Source: a virus. From it: a stretch of 43,011 bases of DNA. This document shows, in pieces, positions 16,798-24,357 of the stretch. How positions within the stretch are numbered: position 1 is the stretch's first letter; every line of letters starts with the position of its first letter. The notes under the pieces are model-generated. The model searched no databases. It had not been told where the DNA came from and saw only the letters and a list, made by a program, of their open reading frames with translations. The stretch lies in IMG/VR virus record IMGVR_UViG_3300047558_000150, positions 1 through 43,011 of that record; one strand, 5' to 3'. The translations under genes were made by a program, and so were the position numbers.

Positions 16798-18723
16798 TTA
16801 TCTAATTGGACATGCACCTGTTGCACACTCATTGTCATCCAAGCCTAAATCTATGGCTTCAATGGCTGTGATTGTACGGGTGTTTGCCACCATTTCATCG
16901 TATTGTTCTTTGCTGATCTCTTCGAGTGGTGCTTGTTTAAAGCCATGCTCGTTATGCAGCAGGAATGAAAGGCTCTTGTGTGAGGTCTTGTAGTTCTTTT
17001 TCAAGTACTTCTTGATCTCATCTAATTCTTCTAATCGGTAATAAACGGTGCAACTGACACTGTTATCAGACCATACCTCTTGCAACCATTTGACTGTTTC
17101 AAGTTGTTGAATGGCTGTGACATCCTTGGCCAATACGGCATGATCAGGATGACGGAATGGGAATGACACCACAACAGTTGAGTGATCCTCAGAACCATCA
17201 AAGTTCTGTTGGTACTCTACGTGGTAGCCATGGTCCTTACAGGTTTGCACCAATGCATGGTTAGCTGAGATACGGATACGACGGATCATGTATCGAGCAT
17301 AAGCAGGATGACAGCCTGGAGTCACACCGGGAAGCAATGACAGCGTACCTGATGGTTTCACTGTAGTCAGCTTAATGCTTCGATTGAATCCATGTGCATC
17401 ACTATACTCGTTGTCGAATTGACGCAGTAATGGATAGGTCTCATCCAACCAGCTCTTCTGTTCCTCAGTTGCCTGAAGCACACCAGTCACACCAATGCCC
17501 ATACGCATATTCTCATGCACAATGGCTTCGGTACTCTTTTGGTGACACTCAAGTGCCAAGGAATGCTTGTTGATACGGTACAGCAGCTTGGCCACATCCA
17601 AGAATTCTTCCTTGCTCTCAATGTTGGGCAAGAAGATCTCAGCTAGGCAGCAGGTTTCTTTGTCAGCAAGGCTTTGTTCTGCGCAAGGATTATAGCCTTG
17701 AACGCTTTTATCAGGGTATTGTGTTTCTCCCAGGCGGCCAATCTTTCTGGACAGGTCGAGATTGATGAGTCCGTAAGGCTCTCCCTTACCTTGGTAGCCA
17801 TCCCAGAAGTAATCATGAAGCTCTCCGATGTCTTTGCAGACGACAGAGTTATTCGACATAGCTCTCCATGATGGAATATTCCCCAAGTCCCATCGTTTAG
17901 CCAATAGGTACTCAATGTCATCAGCATCTCCAATAGCAATCTGAGCACTACGGCGTACATTACCTGCAACCACCACAGCGCCAATGATGTTCATGATGTC
18001 CAAGGCATCGATAGGGCGTAACTTCTTGCCAGCCCTCTTCTCAAGGACCTTGGAGATCTCAGCAATGCCCCATACTAAATCCTCAGGGCCTGAAGCTGTC
18101 CCACCAAAACCCTTAATAGGAGCACCTTTGCTACGGATGAGCTGTGTGCTGTAACTAAAAGATTGCTTACCGCTGCTATGGGCCAAGAATGCTGCCTTCA
18201 GCGTCTTGCCTAGTAATGCAACCCAGCCTTCTCTGGTATCTGGAACAATGAACTCAGCGCTGCTGTTGTCCAATCGCTTAGGTGCCTTGAAGTCTACATT
18301 GACCATTGGCAGCTTATCGATATTCTCTTTTTGAATGTTGTAGCCAACGCCACTGCCTAACATGAGCAGGTCCATAGCCCATGTAAATGGTTCTACTGGC
18401 TTATCGACTACGGTAAAGGCACAGTTCTGGAGACTAGACAGACCAAGCTTATCGACTGTAGCTGTGCCCAATTGCCACCAGAAGCGACCTGCAACTGAGC
18501 CCTTAAGACCCAATAAGTATTTCTTTAGTCGTTCCTGTTCAATGACATCAAAGTCACAGCCTAATTGCTGATTGCTTGCTTTAATGACACGATTGACAGT
18601 ATCTTCAAATTCTTCTGTAGGACTATTAATGTCCTGTTCGTCTAAACGTCTAGCATAGGTTCTTTTGTAAGTGAGGTAGCCTACACTAGACCAAGGTGTT
18701 TTTGTTTCTGTGGTTGAATCCAT
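16798..18723 (-). CDS. Class II (adenosylcobalamin-dependent) ribonucleotide reductase
   Basis: 641 residues. It aligns by eye with monomeric B12-dependent ribonucleoside-triphosphate reductases: N-terminal KRTYAR block, SLQNCAF (first redox Cys), LMLGSGVGYNIQ, AGNVRRSAQIAIGDADD, YNPCAEQ (radical Cys, residue ~346), VKPSGTLSLLPGVTPG, and the C-terminal redox pair CATGAC near the end. It supplies deoxynucleotides for phage replication; such reductases are common in aquatic podoviruses and need host cobalamin. It has its own long leader with repeated dyads and is flanked by two near-identical hairpin repeats, suggesting an independently regulated or acquired unit. Confidence 0.92.
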   Translation of the reverse strand: MDSTTETKTPWSSVGYLTYKRTYARRLDEQDINSPTEEFEDTVNRVIKASNQQLGCDFDVIEQERLKKYLLGLKGSVAGRFWWQLGTATVDKLGLSSLQNCAFTVVDKPVEPFTWAMDLLMLGSGVGYNIQKENIDKLPMVNVDFKAPKRLDNSSAEFIVPDTREGWVALLGKTLKAAFLAHSSGKQSFSYSTQLIRSKGAPIKGFGGTASGPEDLVWGIAEISKVLEKRAGKKLRPIDALDIMNIIGAVVVAGNVRRSAQIAIGDADDIEYLLAKRWDLGNIPSWRAMSNNSVVCKDIGELHDYFWDGYQGKGEPYGLINLDLSRKIGRLGETQYPDKSVQGYNPCAEQSLADKETCCLAEIFLPNIESKEEFLDVAKLLYRINKHSLALECHQKSTEAIVHENMRMGIGVTGVLQATEEQKSWLDETYPLLRQFDNEYSDAHGFNRSIKLTTVKPSGTLSLLPGVTPGCHPAYARYMIRRIRISANHALVQTCKDHGYHVEYQQNFDGSEDHSTVVVSFPFRHPDHAVLAKDVTAIQQLETVKWLQEVWSDNSVSCTVYYRLEELDEIKKYLKKNYKTSHKSLSFLLHNEHGFKQAPLEEISKEQYDEMVANTRTITAIEAIDLGLDDNECATGACPIR

Positions 18724-18857
18724 GGGTATCTTAGGAATACATCAAGAATACCATAGACCCTAAGGGACCTATGGCTTTGACATATATGGTTATTACTATT
18801 GTTGTTCTTCACCTAAGATCTGCCTACAGCACTAGGGGTAGACCAGGAGTCAGTGTC

Positions 18858-18878
18858 CATTGGCCATTTGGCAATGAC
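18858..18878 (-). repeat. 21-bp hairpin repeat upstream of the reductase gene
   Basis: Partner of 16777-16797 (20/21 identity, same orientation). It lies about 135 bases upstream of the reductase start, so the pair brackets the gene. Confidence 0.7.
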
Positions 18879-19008
18879 CAGAAGATTACACTAAGTGTAA
18901 CCTTTGGATGACTTGAGGTCTGCCCCCTACCCCCAAGAGATCATTCTTTGTGCAGCCCGCCCCCAGCAGCTGCAGATAAATCAATGGGTTTTGATGTAGG
19001 GTTCATTA

Positions 19009-19024
19009 GGTGTAGCTTTAAGCT
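19009..19024 (-). promoter_or_regulatory. Dyad motif copy D (AGCTTAAAGCTACACC)
   Basis: Minus-strand match to RGCYWAAAGCYACACC, with stem AGC/GCT. It is one of three copies within 120 bases upstream of the reductase. Candidate promoter for the phage RNA polymerase or RNA hairpin signal. Confidence 0.6.
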
Positions 19025-19071
19025 AAGTACCACAGAGTCAGCCCATACCAGTGAAGATATAGCTTGTCTGT

Positions 19072-19087
19072 GGTGTAGCTTTTAGCT
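19072..19087 (-). promoter_or_regulatory. Dyad motif copy B (AGCTAAAAGCTACACC)
   Basis: Minus-strand copy with stem AGC/GCT, followed by ACAGACA, a continuation shared in part with the copies at 22.0 and 37.6 kb. Same interpretation as the other copies. Confidence 0.6.
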
Positions 19088-19111
19088 CTCTTTGGCACAC
19101 AATGGTGCCTT

Positions 19112-19128
19112 GGTGTGGCTTTTAGGCC
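19112..19128 (-). promoter_or_regulatory. Dyad motif copy C (GGCCTAAAAGCCACACC)
   Basis: Here the stem is GGC/GCC: the outer pair has changed on both sides relative to copies B and D, supporting a selected dyad. The motif overlaps the stop codon of the DUF3310 gene. Confidence 0.6.
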
Positions 19129-19535
19129 TGAGTTAACTTGGTGACATACCAAAGAGCCTTCTTGTAGTCCTCAGCAGGGTCCTCATGTTTGAAATTGGAC
19201 CGACTGAGATACTTCAAGGCATTGCCCTTGAGATAGCCTTTGTATTCCTCAGATGACAGTTTGGCCTTAAGGTAATCAATAGTTTCCATTCCACCAACTT
19301 TGTAGTGGTCAGGATTGATCATATCAGCACTGACACCAGGGAGTTGGTCTTTGAAGTCAGTCTTCTTCATCCACTTGATCTCATTCTCCCAGCAATCCTT
19401 GGTGCCTGTGAGTTGGGTACAGAGATCCATCCCATCATCCATGTCGTAAGCCACACAGCCCTCACAACCAACGTCGCCTGGGTCTGGAATGGAGACGTAT
19501 GTCACGCCATCAATTGTCTTTGTATGTGTATTCAT
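19122..19535 (-). CDS. DUF3310 protein, T7 gp1.7-like
   Basis: 137 residues. The C-terminal domain (INPDHYKVGGMETIDYLKAK, then KGNALKYLSR and DYKKALWYVTKL) is the DUF3310 signature shared with T7 gp1.7, reported as an unusual nucleotide kinase. The N-terminal half has cysteines (VGCEGCVAYD, DLCTQL, KDCWEN) that could bind a metal. The gene closes the early/replication block just before the reductase leader. Kinase activity is inferred from family. Confidence 0.75.
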   Translation of the reverse strand: MNTHTKTIDGVTYVSIPDPGDVGCEGCVAYDMDDGMDLCTQLTGTKDCWENEIKWMKKTDFKDQLPGVSADMINPDHYKVGGMETIDYLKAKLSSEEYKGYLKGNALKYLSRSNFKHEDPAEDYKKALWYVTKLTQA

Positions 19536-19545
19536 ACTCGCTCAA

Positions 19546-19845
19546 TCAATACGCGCAACCTGGGCAATTCTGAGCGGCCGTGGCGCTGTCACGGCCAGTG
19601 GCCTCAGCATCAGTCTGAATGCTATCCAGAGGCACACCATTAACAGACACAAGACGGGTGAGGTCGTAGCCATAGGCAGAACCAAGCCAAGTAGTGAAAC
19701 TACGCAGAATGTCTTCATAGGTATGGAAGTCATCATTGACAGTGAAGATCTTGACGTTGGTGTGTTGCTCACCATCATTGTAGGTCTTGTTATGTTCGAA
19801 CTTGTAGGTCTCTTTTACATCTGAGGCGTTTGTCATTTCATCCAT
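19546..19845 (-). CDS. Hypothetical protein with C-terminal CPGC
   Basis: 99 residues from the ATG at 19845, preceded by AAGGAT. It is acidic with no membrane segment. The middle resembles a small alpha/beta domain (HTNVKIFTVNDDFHTYEDIL) and the C-terminus ends CPGCAY, a lone Cys pair. No family recognised. Confidence 0.6.
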   Translation of the reverse strand: MDEMTNASDVKETYKFEHNKTYNDGEQHTNVKIFTVNDDFHTYEDILRSFTTWLGSAYGYDLTRLVSVNGVPLDSIQTDAEATGRDSATAAQNCPGCAY

Positions 19846-19856
19846 TTTCAATATCC

Positions 19857-20162
19857 TTATTCAAATTCAGCAGTTTTAATCACTTGGTACAAAAGACCAG
19901 CCAAAGCATCAACGAAGGCTTCATCAGCATCCAACTCTTGGCGACCCAAGCTCCCTAAGAGAACATGGACCACCTCATGGTAGTAAGTGTGCCACAACTG
20001 GTCACCATCAAGAGTGGCATCAACAAGGATCTCATTCTCATTGTGTCGAGTCTGCCCCATGCAATTGGCCAAACGCATCAACTCAGGCTGACGGACCACT
20101 TGGTAGTCTGTGCCCATGCATGAGAACCCCACAGGAATAGGGTTAGTCTGTTTCTTCTTCAC
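19857..20162 (-). CDS. Small HExxH metalloprotease-like protein
   Basis: 101 residues from a GTG at 20162 with AAGGAG eight bases upstream; the GTG overlaps the previous stop (GTGA). It carries a zinc-peptidase motif HEVVH in WHTYYHEVVHVLLGSL (residues ~56-72), followed by the acidic DADEAFVDALAGLL that could supply the third ligand. It is minimal in size for a peptidase. Phages carry similar short HExxH proteins of unknown target. Confidence 0.65.
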   Translation of the reverse strand: MKKKQTNPIPVGFSCMGTDYQVVRQPELMRLANCMGQTRHNENEILVDATLDGDQLWHTYYHEVVHVLLGSLGRQELDADEAFVDALAGLLYQVIKTAEFE

Positions 20163-20374
20163 TTCTTCTCCTTCAATGGAACAACCACATGCCAACCAGC
20201 AATGTGATAGATGATGCCTTCATCATTGGTGCAATAGCTATACATGCCATCCAAATGGTCAAACCAAAGGATCATGTTAGTTTCTGGCTCCAAGATCCAG
20301 GACTTGGCAGGAACATTGTAGAGTGGTTTAGGCTCTAGTTTGTCCCAGTCTTTGATGTCAATTTCACTGATCAT
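20159..20374 (-). CDS. Hypothetical protein
   Basis: 71 residues, start MISEIDIKDWDKLEPKPLYN, with AAGGAGAAGG-type ribosome site. Trp-, Tyr- and Asp-rich small beta-type protein. Overlaps neighbours at both ends (ATGA upstream, GTGA downstream). No recognised family. Confidence 0.65.
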   Translation of the reverse strand: MISEIDIKDWDKLEPKPLYNVPAKSWILEPETNMILWFDHLDGMYSYCTNDEGIIYHIAGWHVVVPLKEKK

Positions 20375-20580
20375 TCCTTCTCCTTCTTCAATTCTTCCAA
20401 CACTTCAATGACAATCTCTTTGATGTGCTGTTTTGTGATGAACTGCTGACCAGGGATTGCTACAGGCTGCACCGGAACTGGAGGATGATATGGACCAATC
20501 CACATTCCACCCATGCCACGTTGAGTCAGCCTACAGCCATTGGTCATACACCAAGGGTCGGCACAACTACACACCTGCAT
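20371..20580 (-). CDS. Small Cys-rich protein
   Basis: 69 residues from the ATG at 20580 (MQVCSCADPWCMTNGCRLTQ), chosen for the AAGGAG upstream. Four cysteines in the first 16 residues suggest metal binding. A Pro-rich linker leads to a Lys/Glu helix at the C-terminus (IKEIVIEVLEELKKEKE). Function unknown. Confidence 0.65.
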   Translation of the reverse strand: MQVCSCADPWCMTNGCRLTQRGMGGMWIGPYHPPVPVQPVAIPGQQFITKQHIKEIVIEVLEELKKEKE

Positions 20581-20794
20581 TTGTGGTCTCCTTAAAGGGA
20601 ACATACAGAGTGTTCAAAGTCTCAAAACTACCATCATCATTCTTCTTCAAGACCGAACTGGTCCTGACAAAGTTACTACCCCAGACATAATGATCGGCTG
20701 TGCGAACATGAGCAACCTCATGGCCAGGGTACATCTCAGTATCAAACCTAGGGTACCCAAAGAACTGAACTGTGGGTTTCTCTCTTGCTTCCAT
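20567..20794 (-). CDS. Hypothetical protein
   Basis: 75 residues from the ATG at 20794 (MEAREKPTVQFFGYPRFDTE), with AAGGGGAAA upstream. Soluble, mixed alpha/beta, no recognised motif. Its end overlaps the next gene by 14 bases. Confidence 0.65.
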   Translation of the reverse strand: MEAREKPTVQFFGYPRFDTEMYPGHEVAHVRTADHYVWGSNFVRTSSVLKKNDDGSFETLNTLYVPFKETTNAGV

Positions 20795-20804
20795 ATTTTC
20801 CCCT

Positions 20805-20876
20805 TCAATCCAAATGATAACCAATAAGCAGTCCCACTAGGAAACAGCCACCACAGATTACAAAGAGCAATCCCAT
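20805..20876 (-). CDS. 23-residue single-pass membrane peptide
   Basis: MGLLFVICGGCFLVGLLIGY plus HLD. It has a perfect Shine-Dalgarno (AGGAGGTGATCCT then ATG) inside the end of the exonuclease gene, which it overlaps by 19 bases. Nearly the whole peptide is one membrane helix with a C-terminal acidic residue. Function unknown; compare the other tiny membrane proteins at 26.5-26.8 and 29.4-29.8 kb. Confidence 0.6.
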   Translation of the reverse strand: MGLLFVICGGCFLVGLLIGYHLD

Positions 20877-21607
20877 AGGATCACCTCCTGCTTCTCAAAG
20901 TCCCAATCCTTGTGTGTCAGCATCCTTGCACAACGGGCTTGGACCAGAGCATCCTCAGGAGTGAGCTTCTGACGCGCGTAGAGGTCCACCACGGCCTTCC
21001 ATGCTGCCTGAGTATAGTTCTCAACATCGATGAAACGGATTGAACCAAGAGCCTTCTGAGCGGTCACAGCACCAATCCCTGGGCACCCTGGGTAACCATC
21101 GGTAGGATCCCCAGTCAGGACCTGTGTAAAGAAGTACTCCAAGCCTTGATGGTCAGTGATGGTCTGGATCTCGTTGTCACGGAACAGAAGACCAGGGATC
21201 TGCTTCAGGTCCTTATCATCAGAGACAATGATGTATTCCCCAGGGCTCTTGGTAGACATGATGCCCATCACATCATCAGCTTCTAAAGTAGGCCGCATCT
21301 CACAAGGGAAGGTGTCTAAGCACCATTCCTTCAGGTGACCATAGGCCAATGGCTTACGCTGACCACGACGATTCCCTTTGTAGTCTGGGTAGACTGACTT
21401 ACGGAAATTGACACCATCTGAGAAACACAGGATGGCATAGTCAGCCTCAAGCCGTTCTTCAATGGCTTTGATGGAGTCTTTGAGTTTCTCTTTGATTTGC
21501 TCAGGGTCTGAATGCAAAGTATGGAGATCGGGTGTCCATCTGATTTCTACTTCCGAACTGGCCGCCAGCCGGTAAAGCAGAATGTCAGCGTCGACTAGTA
21601 AACGCAT
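20858..21607 (-). CDS. 5'-3' exonuclease (FEN / T7 gp6-like)
   Basis: 249 residues. The FEN-type metal-binding acids are visible in LVDADILLYR (residues ~4-13), SVYPDYKGNR, LEADDVMGIM (~107-117) and IIVSDDKDLKQIPG. The helix-hairpin-helix DNA-binding part is GDPTDGYPGCPGIGAVTAQK. In T7-like phages this enzyme removes RNA primers and degrades host DNA. It sits next to endonuclease VII and DNA polymerase, consistent with replication and recombination. Start overlaps the endonuclease gene by 23 bases. Confidence 0.9.
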   Translation of the reverse strand: MRLLVDADILLYRLAASSEVEIRWTPDLHTLHSDPEQIKEKLKDSIKAIEERLEADYAILCFSDGVNFRKSVYPDYKGNRRGQRKPLAYGHLKEWCLDTFPCEMRPTLEADDVMGIMSTKSPGEYIIVSDDKDLKQIPGLLFRDNEIQTITDHQGLEYFFTQVLTGDPTDGYPGCPGIGAVTAQKALGSIRFIDVENYTQAAWKAVVDLYARQKLTPEDALVQARCARMLTHKDWDFEKQEVILWDCSL

Positions 21608-21995
21608 AATGTTCCTTGGTTAGGTAATCGATTGCCTTTTTAAGACTTTCAACGTTGTCTTTGAAATGGCCTAGAGCATGGTTGCAATTAGCACACAGAA
21701 TACCGCGCACCTTCATAGTTTCGTGGCAATGGTCAACAGCCATGAACTTCTGATGAGGCGGCATCTGAGTATCACCGCAGATAGCGCACCCACCTCCTTG
21801 GTCCTTCAACATTTGATCGTACTGTGCTTCTGTCATTCCATATCGTGAAAGACCATCACGTCGGGATGTAGAGTCACTATAGGCCTTGTAGCAAGCCTTG
21901 CAGCTGGCATTAAGACCGTACTTACCACCAATACGTGGATTGAAGTCAGTGAAGGGTTTGTGCTGAAAGCACTTGGTGCATTGTTTAGTTTCCAT
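21585..21995 (-). CDS. Recombination endonuclease VII family HNH nuclease
   Basis: 136 residues. N-terminal Cys pair (TKCF) and CKACY precede the T4 endonuclease VII-type core: CAICGD, AVDHCHETMKVRGILCANCN, ALGHFKDN. The Cys pairs bind structural zinc and DHCH supplies catalytic His. It could resolve branched DNA; it may be redundant with endonuclease I at 33.9-34.3 kb, or act as a homing-type nuclease. Confidence 0.88.
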   Translation of the reverse strand: METKQCTKCFQHKPFTDFNPRIGGKYGLNASCKACYKAYSDSTSRRDGLSRYGMTEAQYDQMLKDQGGGCAICGDTQMPPHQKFMAVDHCHETMKVRGILCANCNHALGHFKDNVESLKKAIDYLTKEHYAFTSRR

Positions 21996-22027
21996 AGAAT
22001 TCCAATGGGGTAGTTACTGGGGTCTAT

Positions 22028-22043
22028 GGTGTAGCTTTTGGCT
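22028..22043 (-). promoter_or_regulatory. Dyad motif copy A (AGCCAAAAGCTACACC)
   Basis: Minus-strand copy of RGCYWAAAGCYACACC followed by ATAGACC, about 30 bases upstream of the endonuclease VII start and at the end of the preceding gene. Position suits a promoter for the 22.0-19.1 kb block. Confidence 0.6.
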
Positions 22044-22311
22044 ATACTGCTCCATTATCATAAACTTCAGATGCCAATGTCAGAGCATCATCCAATTCAT
22101 CAATCAAAGCCTTCAGCTCAGCAGCATCTTCAGCATCGAGGTGATAGTTCTCTGTGCCAATGATTTGGTGGCCCTCAAGGTAGTCCTTAATCAGGTCATA
22201 AACACTGAAGCTCTTCTCATCTACGATCTCACTTTCAGAGTCATAGACGTACAGCTTTACATCTTTGCCTTCGATGCAAACATCCAGGTCAACAGAAACA
22301 TCGATCTTCAT
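22042..22311 (-). CDS. Acidic hypothetical protein
   Basis: 89 residues, start MKIDVSVDLDVCIEGKDVKL. Very acidic, with a C-terminal amphipathic helix (AEDAAELKALIDELDDALTL). The charge would suit a DNA mimic or a partner of a basic protein, but nothing more can be said. Start overlaps the previous stop (ATGA). Confidence 0.65.
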   Translation of the reverse strand: MKIDVSVDLDVCIEGKDVKLYVYDSESEIVDEKSFSVYDLIKDYLEGHQIIGTENYHLDAEDAAELKALIDELDDALTLASEVYDNGAV

Positions 22312-22646
22312 GAAAACTCTCCTTCGTTAAAAAACATTGAAATACCTTTTGGTGTAACACGCCAGATATTACCAAACTTCCCATCTGGTAGTGCTGTAGT
22401 GATTAGCCCAAGACTGGCGGCACAAGCCACATGGGTAGCCTGTTCCCTAGCAAGATTAGACTTAGTGCTGAAGCCATTGAGATAAGCCACAACAATGACA
22501 GCTTTAGTATCATCATGTAATTGTATCTCAGTGGGTGTCGTACCAGGTTTGACCTGATTTGAACTCAGCGTCGATGGGACACTTGAATCCAAAAACTTCA
22601 CCGGCTGTTTGAGCAGCTCTAACAACCATTTGACCGAATTCTTCAT
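22308..22646 (-). CDS. Winged-helix-like small protein overlapping DNA polymerase
   Basis: 112 residues if started at the ATG at 22646, which has AAAGGAG five bases upstream but lies inside the polymerase gene and overlaps it by 119 bases in another frame. The distal part (STKSNLAREQATHVACAASL then GNIWRVTPKGISMFF) resembles a winged helix-turn-helix ending. The first ~40 residues may be incidental, but no other in-frame start is evident. Possibly a regulator. Confidence 0.5.
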   Translation of the reverse strand: MKNSVKWLLELLKQPVKFLDSSVPSTLSSNQVKPGTTPTEIQLHDDTKAVIVVAYLNGFSTKSNLAREQATHVACAASLGLITTALPDGKFGNIWRVTPKGISMFFNEGEFS

Positions 22647-24324
22647 AATCTCCTTTTGCTGTGAAACCTAATTGTACCTCATCATGAATCCAGCCAAGCA
22701 TGACCCAATCGCCATCCCAGCCATACTTCAATCCTTTTGCTGTTGCAGCTTTATCAATCTCAATCAGCCATTGTTTGCTGATAAGTGCTCCTGCGCTTTG
22801 TAGGAGTGTATTGAGTGCAGCATGCTCCGATCTGACATGGAGCTTTCGGCCGTCCAAACCAAGGAGATAACCTCGTTTTGAAGCCATAACAACTGCATCA
22901 CGGAGTCTTGCAAGTGCCGGAGTAGCAGCGAGGAAAGCTTCTTTAAGTCGCTTCCCCTCCTTTGCTCCAGCTCCAACCACTGAGCCAATCTTGTCATCTC
23001 CAGCTCCATACAGGAATGAGTAAATGAAAGTTTTGGCATTGTCTCTTGTAGGCAGACCTGCAGCTGTTTGGTTTTTGGTGTGGATGTCTCCATTAACTAC
23101 CTCCTCGGCATATTCGCCATTATCCCATTTGAACATGTAGTGAGCAAGACAACGCAGCTCGAGGCCAGACAAGTCCGCGCCGACCAACCTGAATCCAGGG
23201 CGCACGGTAAAGAGGCCTCGGCATTCAGGTCCATAAGGACTTCGCACACTGGGCACCTGCGCAAGGTTTGGTGCTTGGTGGGTTGCTCGTCCAGTAACGG
23301 CACCATTGGTATTGTACGATCCATGGATATGGCCATTGCGTTCGAGCTTAAGCCATGCATTGTCTCCCTCTGCGATTTGTCCAATTCGTTTCTCCAACAT
23401 GAAATAGTCTGCAAGCTCTTGGGCCTCAGGGTACTTAAGGCTCTTCAGAATCGTTTCATCGATCTTTGGCTGCCCATTGGGTGTGTACTCTTTGGGCTTC
23501 CAGCCATACTTACGGATCAACCGCTCACCAATCTGTTGGCGAGAACTTGGGTTGAACTCAATGACCTTATCCTTGAGAGCTTTGCCTGTTTTCTCTGAGA
23601 CTCGTTTGATAACCTCAGGTTCAAAGGTTTCCTTCATCTTGTCCAAGATCACTTGGCGTTGACCACTCAGTTTGCCATACAACTCGCCAGCTGCAGCAAC
23701 ATTGAATGGCCAGCCTGAGCGTTCCATACGAGCACAGATGTAGGCTGTCTCATGTTCAAGCTTGATGGCTTCAGGAGAATACTCTTTGGCTATGGCTCGC
23801 TCATAGAGGGCTTGGGTGACCTCAACGTCTTGGATGCAGTAGTCCAACATCTCTTGGTTTAAGTGCTTCCACTCATCACCAGGGACATAGCCATCACCTG
23901 CTTGCTGTTTGAACCAATCAATGTATTCACCCTTCATTTTCTCAAGGCGATAACCCCAAGCCTCAAGGGAACGTGAACCCCACTTCTTGCCAGGGAGAGT
24001 GCCGTTGTGAACTAGCTTGGAATCCCATTCACCAATGTTTGGCCAAATGAGACGAGACAGGACCAGAGTGTCTATAACCTTTTCAAGAGGGATCGTGAAG
24101 TTAGGGTAGAGCTTCTGGATGACTGGAATGTCATACTTGATGATGTTGTGACCAACGACCACATCTCCACTAGAGAGATGATCGAGGCCTTCCTCAAGTT
24201 CATAAGGCCAGCCACTACGATACGTGTAGACTTTATTGTCTGTAGTATCTTTGATGACTAAGCAATGGAGCTTTGTGACGTTCTCTAGGAATCCGTCTGT
24301 TTCAATATCGCAAATTAACGGCAT
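22528..24324 (-). CDS. DNA polymerase I-family replicative polymerase (T7 gp5-like)
   Basis: 598 residues. The N-terminal 3'-5' exonuclease begins with DIETDG (residues ~6-11), then HNIIKYD and LDYCIQDVEVT. The polymerase domain shows TGRATHQAPNLAQVPS, motif A GADLSGLELRCLAHY (~380), motif B DNAKTFIYSFLYGAG (~425; Tyr retained) and motif C IHDEVQ (~545). It is about 100 residues shorter than T7 gp5 (704), so the thioredoxin-binding insertion may be reduced or absent; processivity may rely on another factor. Confidence 0.95.
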   Translation of the reverse strand: MPLICDIETDGFLENVTKLHCLVIKDTTDNKVYTYRSGWPYELEEGLDHLSSGDVVVGHNIIKYDIPVIQKLYPNFTIPLEKVIDTLVLSRLIWPNIGEWDSKLVHNGTLPGKKWGSRSLEAWGYRLEKMKGEYIDWFKQQAGDGYVPGDEWKHLNQEMLDYCIQDVEVTQALYERAIAKEYSPEAIKLEHETAYICARMERSGWPFNVAAAGELYGKLSGQRQVILDKMKETFEPEVIKRVSEKTGKALKDKVIEFNPSSRQQIGERLIRKYGWKPKEYTPNGQPKIDETILKSLKYPEAQELADYFMLEKRIGQIAEGDNAWLKLERNGHIHGSYNTNGAVTGRATHQAPNLAQVPSVRSPYGPECRGLFTVRPGFRLVGADLSGLELRCLAHYMFKWDNGEYAEEVVNGDIHTKNQTAAGLPTRDNAKTFIYSFLYGAGDDKIGSVVGAGAKEGKRLKEAFLAATPALARLRDAVVMASKRGYLLGLDGRKLHVRSEHAALNTLLQSAGALISKQWLIEIDKAATAKGLKYGWDGDWVMLGWIHDEVQLGFTAKGDYEEFGQMVVRAAQTAGEVFGFKCPIDAEFKSGQTWYDTH

Positions 24325-24357
24325 AAACCTCTCTCTGGAGTGAATGGAAAATAGATC

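Larger units (their letters stand above)
18724..19111 (-). promoter_or_regulatory. 388-base leader region upstream of the reductase gene
   Basis: No protein gene on either strand. On the minus strand it holds dyad-motif copies at 19072-19087 and 19009-19024 (with a third at 19112-19128 just upstream), the 21-bp hairpin repeat at 18858-18878, and a hairpin at 18751-18774 (CCATAGGTCCC / GGGTCTATGG, one bulged base) about 30 bases before the start codon. A palindrome TTACACTTAGTGTAA is at about 18886-18900. The density of structured elements suggests transcriptional or riboswitch-like control; no cobalamin-riboswitch consensus was recognised. Confidence 0.6.

Noticed and set aside
18776-18806. 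Plus-strand TTGACA with a downstream AT-rich region as a host promoter
   Set aside because: No acceptable -10 at 16-18 bases, and no plus-strand gene follows.
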